A DNA stretch of 6,765 nucleotides, from assembly GCA_947452875.1 (NCBI GenBank), contig CANGEZ010000114.1:1-6765 (forward strand). Reading direction: 5' to 3'. This document shows positions 1-5,802 of the stretch, piece by piece. Position 1 is the stretch's first letter. Every line of letters starts with the position of its first letter. The notes under the pieces were generated by a model that saw only the letters and a program-made list of their open reading frames with translations, was not told the origin of the DNA and did no database searches. Source of the DNA: Chitinophagaceae bacterium. Lineage in GTDB: Bacteria > Bacteroidota > Bacteroidia > Chitinophagales > Chitinophagaceae. The position numbers were made by a program, and so were the translations under genes.

Positions 1-1812
1 AACAATTTTGATGAAGGTTTGAGTATATATAAATCACTTTCTAAAAGTTCAGCAACCGCTCAAAAAGTTTATGCAAGATTGCTTTATGGGAAATCAGTAC
101 AATTGATAAATGAGCAACGACTTGCCGAAGCTGATGATTTATTGAATTCAATTCTTTCAAATAATAATGCCGGAAACATTGCATTATTTGCAAAATTCTG
201 GAAAGGTGAAATAGCGTACAGGCAACAACGTTATCCTGATGCACAAAAATATTTAATTGAGTATATTGATTCAAAAGCGCCTTGGCAAGGTGAAGCCAAT
301 GTAAACAATGCAAACTACACTTTAGGGTACAGTTATTTTCAGCAAGAACAATATAAAAATGCATTGACTTGCTTTGAGAAAATAATGGTGAATGTAAAAC
401 CTGGTGCTACTGCATTACAGCAAGATGTTTATTTAAGAGTTGCCGATTGTTATTATGCACAAAAGGATTTCGCAAAGGCTGCGACTATGTATGACATTGT
501 CTTCAGCAATAATTTTTCACAAGCAGATTATGCGATCTATCAGAAAGCCATGATTGCCGGTGTGAAATCTGGTTCTGATAAAATAAAATTATTGAACTCA
601 CTTTTGAAATTGTATCCAACAAGTTCATTGAGTTTGGATTGTCAGATGGAAATTGCCTCAACGTATATGGCAGATGAAAAGTTTGCAGATGCAGTTCCTT
701 TCTTGAATGCAGTGATCAATGCAGAAGACGCTTCGGGATTGAAACCTAAGGCCATTTCCAAACTTGGTCTTGCTTATTACAACAACAACGACAACAAAAA
801 TGCTTTGATTGCTTATCGTCAGTTGATTAAATCATATCCACAGTCTGAAGAAACATCAGAAGCCATGGCTACCATCAGAGATATTTTTATTGAAGATGGA
901 AAACCCGAAGGTTATGTGGCATTGATGAAAGAAAACGGAATCATCATTGCGGTTAATGAAGCTGATTCATTAAGTTATATCACACCGTATAATAAGTATG
1001 AAGCAGGTGATTGTATGGTTGCCATTCCGGGATTTGGAACTTACATTAATGGTTACCCGAACGGAGCTTATATTATCGATGCAAATTATTACAGGGCGTT
1101 GTGCTATCAAAAAATAAAAGAATTCAATCAGGCTATTTTAGGTTTTGATTATGTAAATAGTAAAGGTGTAAGTAAATATTTTGAAGATGCTACATTACAG
1201 CTGGCTAGGATTTATTATTTCGAATTGAAAGATTATGCCAATGCTAAAAAATATTTCGAATCACTAAGAAACAATGCTGTGAATCCTGAAAATCAGTTGG
1301 AAGCATTAAGAGGTTTGGTGAGAGTTTATTATCAATTGAAAGATTACTCTACTGCCAATGAAGCGGCTATGGAATTAGCAAATAAAAAAGGAGTAAGTAC
1401 CGATGATAAATCAATTGCCGCATTGGTGTTGGGTAAAGCACAAGCCGCAGCAGGAGATACGCTAAAAGCCATCGAATCCTATAAAGTGGTGGTGCCAATC
1501 AATAAATCTGCATGGGGCGCAGAAGCTAGATACGAACTGGCAGCAGCCTATTTTAATCAAGGTAATTTAAATGTTGCTGAAAAATATGCAATGTCTGTAA
1601 TCAAGGAAACCGGCTCTTACGACAATTGGGTAACCAAATCTTATATTTTATTAGGTGATATTTTCATGAAACAAAAAGATTATTTCAATGCCAAAGCAAC
1701 ATATGAAAGTGTAGCTAACAATGCTGCCATCGAAGCCCTTAAAACAGAAGCGCGTCAGAAATTAGAAGCAGCCAAAGCAGAAGAAAAAAAATCATCCAAA
1801 ATCAGTAACTAA
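1..1812 (+). CDS. TPR-repeat protein, 5'-truncated by the window edge
   Basis: The frame is open from base 1 with no stop, so this is the C-terminal 603 residues of a longer protein. A TTG at 19 could be called as a start, but the residues before it continue the same helical pattern, so I treat the gene as partial. It is built of degenerate tetratricopeptide repeats, seen as recurring small/aromatic patterns such as LGYSYFQQEQYKNALTCFEK, LGLAYYNNNDNKNALIAYRQ, LARIYYFELKDYANAKKYFE and LLGDIFMKQKDYFNAKATYE. Near residue 325 a distinct segment (ADSLSY, then YEAGD, then YPNGAYIIDANYY) matches the conserved centre of large Bacteroidota TPR proteins as I know them. The last 25 residues are Lys/Glu/Ala-rich and charged. 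TPRs bind protein partners; no enzymatic motif is visible. The exported barrel gene follows closely, suggesting a periplasmic or envelope scaffold, but the signal peptide, if any, is outside the window. The specific partner is unknown. Confidence 0.9.
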   Translation, partial: NNFDEGLSIYKSLSKSSATAQKVYARLLYGKSVQLINEQRLAEADDLLNSILSNNNAGNIALFAKFWKGEIAYRQQRYPDAQKYLIEYIDSKAPWQGEANVNNANYTLGYSYFQQEQYKNALTCFEKIMVNVKPGATALQQDVYLRVADCYYAQKDFAKAATMYDIVFSNNFSQADYAIYQKAMIAGVKSGSDKIKLLNSLLKLYPTSSLSLDCQMEIASTYMADEKFADAVPFLNAVINAEDASGLKPKAISKLGLAYYNNNDNKNALIAYRQLIKSYPQSEETSEAMATIRDIFIEDGKPEGYVALMKENGIIIAVNEADSLSYITPYNKYEAGDCMVAIPGFGTYINGYPNGAYIIDANYYRALCYQKIKEFNQAILGFDYVNSKGVSKYFEDATLQLARIYYFELKDYANAKKYFESLRNNAVNPENQLEALRGLVRVYYQLKDYSTANEAAMELANKKGVSTDDKSIAALVLGKAQAAAGDTLKAIESYKVVVPINKSAWGAEARYELAAAYFNQGNLNVAEKYAMSVIKETGSYDNWVTKSYILLGDIFMKQKDYFNAKATYESVANNAAIEALKTEARQKLEAAKAEEKKSSKISN

Positions 1813-1847
1813 TCCCGAACATGAGAACCTATCCAAATCATAGAAAC

Positions 1848-3500
1848 ATGAAAAAAATATTCAAGGTCAAACTTTTGTTGTTACTCCTTTCCATATTTGT
1901 TTTTTCAACAACAAAGGCACAAAAGGATACCTCCGAACCTCAGAAAATCACCATTATTTCTGCGTATAAACCAGTTTTAAGAACGGCAGCGAAAATGAAT
2001 TTTTCAGGTTCAAATCTTGTGGCCGACACCGTGAAAAATTTATTGGCTTATGATATTCCGGTTCAGCATTTGGTGTATGCTTATCAGCCAATTTCTTTAA
2101 AACCTTTATCTGTAGAAAATGACACGCTTATTAGAACAGGTAATCGTTATGCAATTAAAGCTGGATATGGTACACAGTCGATGCCTTATTTGAGAGCCGC
2201 TGCAAGTTTTGGTGATGGAGAAACATCTATCATCAATGTTTACGGAGATTATTATTCTGCAAAAGGAAAAATTGCCAATCAGGATTTCTCGCACCTTAAA
2301 TTAAAAGCCAATGGCAGTTATTTTTTCACCAACAATGAATTGTATGCAGCTGCAGGTTTTACATCCAATCAATATTATCAATATGGATATGATCATAACC
2401 TTCACAACTACAGCAAAGATTATGTAAGCAATCATTTTCAGGATATTTCATTGTCGGCTGGATTTAGAAACACAACTGAAAATGCTGCAGGTATCAATTA
2501 CGATCCTCATTTTAGTTTTGATATTTTCAATGCTAACAAAGGACTTTATGAAACCACCCTTAAAGCCAATTTGCCTGCCAATAAAAAAATCAATGATTTG
2601 TTTACAGTTAAAGCCGAATTGGATTTTGATCTAACCCATTTTCAAACCAAAGGCTTTATTCCCAACAATATCACCTTTAACAACAATGTCAATTCCTTCA
2701 CGCCTTCTTTATTTTATAAGAATGATTTAGTGAAAGTAAATGGGGGAGCAAAGGCCATTTTTAATAATGGAAAATTTTTGGTGCTTCCTGATGTGTACGG
2801 AGAGATGGCATTTATGAAAGAAAAGTTTTTGTTACAAGCGGGTTGGACAGGCAAGGTGGTAAAAAATACTTATCAGCATTTAACAGACCTCAACCCATTT
2901 CTTGGTGATCTTTTTGACCAAACCAATACCATCGAAACAGAATTGTATGGTGGTATCAAATCTTCTTTAGGCAAACACATTCTTTTCAGTGCAAAAGCAA
3001 GCTTCATTGGATACAAGAATTTTCAACTCTTTTACAACGACACCACTTCTTCATCAGACGGCAGAAGATTTTTGGTTTCAAATGAAAAAAACATGGGAAA
3101 CTTCAGATTGCATGGCGATTTGAGTTATATCATACGTGATAAATTCAAGCTAACGGGCGGCATCGATTTCAACGGATATACTGGAATGAAAACCAATGCC
3201 AAAGCCTGGAATACCTTGCCGGTAGAGGCAAATGCTTCTGTAAGTTGGTATCCAATTAATAAACTTACCGTTAAAAGCGATTTCTATTTTTTTGCTGGTG
3301 GTTATTATCTTGAAAAGGGTAATATTGCCAAAAGGTTTGACGGGGCTGCCGATTGGAGTTTGGGTTTTGAGTATAAGATTAAGAAGCAGTTTGGCGCTTT
3401 TATCAATCTAAATAATATCTTTGGAAAAAATTACGAACGTTGGCATGGTTATCCCGTTTATGGATTCAATGTGTTGGGCGGACTATCCCTTCAGTTCTAA
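1848..3500 (+). CDS. Outer-membrane beta-barrel protein, TonB-receptor-like without a plug
   Basis: I chose the ATG at 1848 over the in-frame ATG at 1821 because it places a textbook signal peptide at the N-terminus: MKK, then a Leu/Ile/Phe-rich core, then STTKA-Q, with likely cleavage near residue 24. The mature part starts with a conserved-looking ITIISAYKPVLRTAAKMNF segment and then alternates aromatic/hydrophobic and polar residues throughout, as in transmembrane beta strands (for example YAIKAGYGTQ, LYAAAGFTSNQYYQYGY, LSAGFRN). The C-terminus carries the TonB-receptor-like ending NNIFGKNYERWHGYP and finishes in a terminal Phe, the outer-membrane insertion signal. There is no recognisable TonB box, plug or carboxypeptidase-like domain, and about 550 residues is short for a real TonB-dependent receptor. 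I infer a barrel working with the preceding TPR protein; the substrate is unknown. It starts 35 bases after the TPR stop (8 if the upstream ATG is used). Confidence 0.85.
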   Translation: MKKIFKVKLLLLLLSIFVFSTTKAQKDTSEPQKITIISAYKPVLRTAAKMNFSGSNLVADTVKNLLAYDIPVQHLVYAYQPISLKPLSVENDTLIRTGNRYAIKAGYGTQSMPYLRAAASFGDGETSIINVYGDYYSAKGKIANQDFSHLKLKANGSYFFTNNELYAAAGFTSNQYYQYGYDHNLHNYSKDYVSNHFQDISLSAGFRNTTENAAGINYDPHFSFDIFNANKGLYETTLKANLPANKKINDLFTVKAELDFDLTHFQTKGFIPNNITFNNNVNSFTPSLFYKNDLVKVNGGAKAIFNNGKFLVLPDVYGEMAFMKEKFLLQAGWTGKVVKNTYQHLTDLNPFLGDLFDQTNTIETELYGGIKSSLGKHILFSAKASFIGYKNFQLFYNDTTSSSDGRRFLVSNEKNMGNFRLHGDLSYIIRDKFKLTGGIDFNGYTGMKTNAKAWNTLPVEANASVSWYPINKLTVKSDFYFFAGGYYLEKGNIAKRFDGAADWSLGFEYKIKKQFGAFINLNNIFGKNYERWHGYPVYGFNVLGGLSLQF

Positions 3501-3515
3501 AACCAAAACTTTTTG

Positions 3516-4154
3516 ATGGAATCCTTAATTGAGAATTTTTTATTGCATCACAACCATTGCCCATTACCAAAGGTGGGTACACTGGAGTTGAAACAAAAAA
3601 GTGCACAATTGCAAACGGGAGAAAATGTAATTAAAGCTCCTTTTTCATCGATATCATTATCAAAAAAAGAAAAATCAGCAGTATCGTTTATTCATTTTAT
3701 TGCTAAGAAAAAAGGCATAGATGAGACTCGTGCTTCACAAGAATTAATTGAATACTGTCAGGATATTATTAACCTCGATCATCGCAAAGAAATACAACTT
3801 AATCATACCGGAAAGTTTTATATAGACCATGACGGAACCTTGGATTTCAGACAAGATGAAATTCCTGAGGAGTTTTTACCTTCGATAACAGTTCAAAAAG
3901 TAATTCATCCCAACGCAGTTCATAGTGTAAGAGTAGGAGATCAAGAGCATACCAACGATTTCATGAAAAATCAGTTGAAGAATTTTGTAACCATCAAAAA
4001 AAGTACCTGGTGGATATGGGCGGTTCTGCTTACAATAATTGCAACCGCTGCTATTATTTATCATGTCAAGTTTAATAAAGCTGGTGGTTCTTTTGGAAAT
4101 GGGATTAAAGTGAATCCTTCAACAGAAGTAAAAACATACAGAGCCCTCAATTAA
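3516..4154 (+). CDS. Membrane-anchored HU-CCDC81-like protein
   Basis: A TTG at 3513 directly precedes the ATG at 3516; I chose the ATG, giving 212 residues. Residues about 1-50 and 55-130 look like the two tandem prokaryotic HU-CCDC81 domains (HU/IHF superfamily). The first has an amphipathic helix then PLPKVGTLEL. The second has a helical SFIHFIAKKKGIDETRASQE stretch followed by HTGKFYIDHDGTLDF, with the G-x-F/Y hairpin typical of the fold. A linker leads to one transmembrane segment at about 165-184 (WWIWAVLLTIIATAAIIYHV), flanked by Lys. This predicts an N-terminal domain in the cytoplasm and a tail of about 28 residues in the periplasm. Family members often end in a peptidoglycan-binding SPOR domain; this one does not. 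It lies 15 bases after the barrel gene and 12 before the methyltransferase. A link between DNA or another cytoplasmic partner and the envelope is inferred from the family. Domain assignment is from pattern recognition only. Confidence 0.72.
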   Translation: MESLIENFLLHHNHCPLPKVGTLELKQKSAQLQTGENVIKAPFSSISLSKKEKSAVSFIHFIAKKKGIDETRASQELIEYCQDIINLDHRKEIQLNHTGKFYIDHDGTLDFRQDEIPEEFLPSITVQKVIHPNAVHSVRVGDQEHTNDFMKNQLKNFVTIKKSTWWIWAVLLTIIATAAIIYHVKFNKAGGSFGNGIKVNPSTEVKTYRALN

Positions 4155-4166
4155 ATTCAAATTATC

Positions 4167-5060
4167 ATGATTCAATATGAAGCCTGTCCGATTTGCGATA
4201 GAAAAGCTATTGCTTATGTTCATGATTCAGTAGACTATACTGTTAGTAAAAAAAAGTTCTCCATTTGGGAATGTCATATTTGTTATTTGAGATTTACCCA
4301 GAACGTTCCTTCTCAAGATGAAATTGGCCGTTATTATAAAGCGGAAGCTTATGTTTCTCATACCGACTCCAAAAAAGGATTAATCAATAACTTATATCAT
4401 AAGGTTAGAAATATCACGCTGAAATCAAAAAGAAAATTAGTTCAGCAAGAAACCAAATTATCAAAAGGAAATATACTAGATGTTGGTTGTGGTACAGGTG
4501 CATTTTTAAATGAAATGAAAACAGCAGGATGGAATATCACTGGTTTGGAGCCAGATAAGAAAGCCTCAAAAAATGCTGAAAAATTATACAAGATCAAAAC
4601 ACAAGATCCTGAGGAGCTTTTTCAATTGCCTAAAAATTCATATGATGTCATTACCATGTGGCATGTATTAGAACATGTACATCAATTGCATGAATATATC
4701 AAAACACTACACGACTTAATAAATGATAATGGCCGCATCTTCATAGCCGTGCCAAATTACACATCATACGACGCCTCTCATTACGAAGAACATTGGGCTG
4801 CTTATGATGTCCCCCGACATTTATATCATTTCTCTCCACAAAGCATGGAAGTGCTGTTGAATCAACATGGATTGAAATTGAAATCCATTAAGCCCATGTG
4901 GTTCGATAGCTTTTATGTGAGCATGCTTAGCCAACACATAAAAAATAAAAAAGGGAATATCATTAAAGCGTTTATAATAGGAGCCATGTCAAACATTAAT
5001 GCCCTTTTCGATAAAAAGAAATGTAGTTCGGTGATTTATGTGGTGGAAAAAAAGGTTTAA
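4167..5060 (+). CDS. Class I SAM-dependent methyltransferase with N-terminal zinc-binding motif
   Basis: This 297-residue protein opens with CPIC (C7, C10) and ECHIC (C36, C39), a four-cysteine arrangement expected to bind one zinc. The methyltransferase fold follows. Motif I is ILDVGCGTGAFL (residues 103-114), which binds S-adenosylmethionine. The acidic end of strand 2 is GLEPD with E128. The motif IV region is YDVITMWHVLEHV (159-171), and a later strand is NGRIFIAVPNY. PRHLYHFSPQSMEVLL is the conserved stretch following the core in this Methyltransf_11/23-like group. The substrate cannot be read from the sequence; related proteins act on small molecules, sugars or lipids. The HVLEHV signature argues against an rRNA or DNA base methylase. 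It begins 12 bases after the HU-CCDC81-like gene, so is probably co-transcribed. Its last codon and stop (GTT TAA) form the first unit of the downstream repeat, so the exact C-terminus may be repeat-derived. Confidence 0.92.
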   Translation: MIQYEACPICDRKAIAYVHDSVDYTVSKKKFSIWECHICYLRFTQNVPSQDEIGRYYKAEAYVSHTDSKKGLINNLYHKVRNITLKSKRKLVQQETKLSKGNILDVGCGTGAFLNEMKTAGWNITGLEPDKKASKNAEKLYKIKTQDPEELFQLPKNSYDVITMWHVLEHVHQLHEYIKTLHDLINDNGRIFIAVPNYTSYDASHYEEHWAAYDVPRHLYHFSPQSMEVLLNQHGLKLKSIKPMWFDSFYVSMLSQHIKNKKGNIIKAFIIGAMSNINALFDKKKCSSVIYVVEKKV

Positions 5061-5236
5061 TGGTTTAAAAGTTTAAGTCGCTTCGCTGGTTTAAGGGTTA
5101 AAGTGTTCAAAAGGTTAAAAAAGTTCAAGATGTTCAAAAGGTTTCATAACCTACCGAAACAGATTATATATAGGAAACTACCATGAATAGTTCTCTAACT
5201 TTATTGAACTTATTGAACGTTTTGAACCTTTTAAAC
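5054..5236. repeat. GTTCAA/GTTTAA intergenic repeat with long imperfect inverted arms
   Basis: From the methyltransferase stop onward the DNA consists of short degenerate units of about 7-9 bases, GGTTTAAW and GTTCAAAA, repeated about eight times up to 5145. They are interrupted by GTCGCTTCGCT at 5077-5087. The reverse-complement form (TTGAACNT) recurs at 5204-5236. Aligning 5105-5137 with the reverse complement of 5204-5236 gives 28 identities in 33 positions by eye, so a long imperfect hairpin with a 66-base loop (5138-5203) is possible. The loop holds an AT-rich GATTATATATAGG stretch and no gene. The unit words resemble short intergenic repeats often seen between genes of Bacteroidota. A role as transcription terminator of the upstream operon or as an RNA-stability element is inference. 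Confidence 0.8.
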
Positions 5237-5256
5237 AAACGACAATAAACAAAAAA

Positions 5257-5277
5257 CGCCAAACACCAAACTCCAAA
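5257..5277. repeat. Three tandem CNCCAAA heptamers before the SET gene
   Basis: Three exact-length 7-base units stand head to tail: CGCCAAA, CACCAAA, CTCCAAA, followed by CAAAA. The array ends six bases before the TTG start of the SET-domain gene, so it occupies the position of the 5' untranslated region. The same three-unit block recurs beyond the gene at 5774-5794 in the same orientation, and in inverted form at 5719-5753. Confidence 0.85.
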
Positions 5278-5283
5278 CAAAAT

Positions 5284-5706
5284 TTGAAAAAGTCAGCCTT
5301 ACTAAAAGAACTTTCCGAAAATACTTACGTCACGCTACGTCCGTCTTCAATTGCTGGCATTGGCGTATTTGCGTTGGTAGATATTCCTAAAGGTCAGCGT
5401 GGTTTGTTTTCAAGAGATAAATCAGAATGGATAAAAATCACAAAAGAAGAAATAGCTGCTTTACCTGAACATAGTCGCTTTCTCGTGGAGAATTTTTGTT
5501 TGTTTGATGAAGAAAATTATTTCGTACCGGAATACGGATTTAAAATGATGGACTTGGTAGTGTATTTAAATCATGCTGATGAACCAAATGTAATGTCTAT
5601 TAATGAAGGCGAAGATTTTGAAACGTTGAGGGAAATAAAAGCGGGGGAGGAGTTGTTTGTGGATTATGGGGAGATAGCCCCCACGGTCCCTCAAGGGGGA
5701 AGTTGA
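5284..5706 (+). CDS. SET-domain protein, putative lysine methyltransferase
   Basis: This 140-residue protein has the core SET motifs in order: the N-terminal strand pair SSIAGIGVFALVDIPKG (21-37, with the G-x-G-V-F-A SAM-binding signature), YLNHADEPN (94-102, the N-H-x-x-x-P-N pseudoknot motif), and EELFVDYGE (122-130, with the catalytic-type Tyr128). There are no pre-SET or post-SET cysteines. The domain fills almost the whole protein, as in small bacterial SET proteins; the substrate is unknown. The frame is open back to a TAG at 5188 but holds no ATG before the SET core, and the first in-frame ATGs are deep inside the domain (M88, M89). The TTG at 5284 is therefore the best start; it gives a natural MKK-like N-terminus. 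Residues about 131-140 and the TGA come from a CCCCC...GGGGG palindrome rather than from the domain. Repeats on both sides separate it from the upstream operon, so it probably has its own promoter, which I could not identify. Confidence 0.85.
   Translation: MKKSALLKELSENTYVTLRPSSIAGIGVFALVDIPKGQRGLFSRDKSEWIKITKEEIAALPEHSRFLVENFCLFDEENYFVPEYGFKMMDLVVYLNHADEPNVMSINEGEDFETLREIKAGEELFVDYGEIAPTVPQGGS
5676..5702. repeat. TAGCCCCC...GGGGGAA palindromic repeat at the SET gene 3' end
   Basis: CCCCC at 5678-5682 and GGGGG at 5695-5699 can pair around a 12-base loop, or alternatively CCC (5688-5690) with GGG (5695-5697) around TCAA. The TAGCCCCC...AAGGGGGAA layout resembles a palindromic interspersed repeat common in Bacteroidota intergenic DNA. 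Here it lies inside the reading frame and encodes the last residues (A-P-T-V-P-Q-G-G) just before the TGA. It is much more GC-rich than the rest of the gene. It may help end transcription between the convergent genes, but no T-run follows. Confidence 0.65.
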
Positions 5707-5718
5707 TTGCGTTTTTGT

Positions 5719-5798
5719 TTAGTTTGGCGTTTGGTCGCTTCTCTTGTTTGGCGTTTTTTGTTAGATGACCTAACGCCAAACCCCAAACCCCAAACAAA
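5719..5798. repeat. Inverted and direct CNCCAAA heptamer block between SET gene and purC
   Basis: At 5719-5756 the heptamer occurs on the minus strand (two TTTGGCG copies, with GTCGCTTC between them). At 5774-5794 it returns on the plus strand as CGCCAAA, CCCCAAA, CCCCAAA, again followed by CAAAA. The plus-strand block matches the one at 5257-5281 with two differing bases. The word GTCGCTTC is also present in the repeat left of the SET gene (5077-5084), tying the two stretches together. The block ends a few bases before the purC stop codon. Confidence 0.8.
5746..5781. terminator. Hairpin between convergent genes, possible bidirectional terminator
   Basis: GTTTGGCGTT (5746-5755) and AACGCCAAAC (5772-5781) are perfectly complementary over ten bases. 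An alternative inner stem is GTTAG/CTAAC (5760-5764 with 5770-5774). The position, between the SET stop and the purC stop on opposite strands, suits a shared terminator. Neither side is followed by the T-run of a classical intrinsic terminator, and the arms are also heptamer-repeat copies, so the call is tentative. Confidence 0.4.
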
Positions 5799-5802
5799 AA
5801 GT

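Noticed and set aside
19..21. TTG as the true start of the TPR gene
   Set aside because: The frame is open to base 1 and the residues before it fit the protein; a window-truncated gene is more likely.
1821..1847. ATG at 1821 as the start of the barrel gene
   Set aside because: It would put nine polar residues before an otherwise perfect signal peptide that starts with MKK at 1848. It remains possible but less likely.
5138..5203. AT-rich loop with GATTATATATAGG as a promoter for the SET gene
   Set aside because: No TAnnTTTG box with a properly spaced TTG element could be found, so it cannot be called from sequence alone.
5183..5248. Small + strand ORF of 21 codons with an LLNLLNVLNLLN pattern upstream of the SET gene
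   Set aside because: Its coding content is mostly a translation of the TTGAAC repeat units, it is out of frame with the SET gene, and no initiation signal supports it.
5054..5283. CRISPR array or integron attC sites
   Set aside because: Units are 7-9 bases, degenerate and without regular spacers, and no cas or integrase gene is present.
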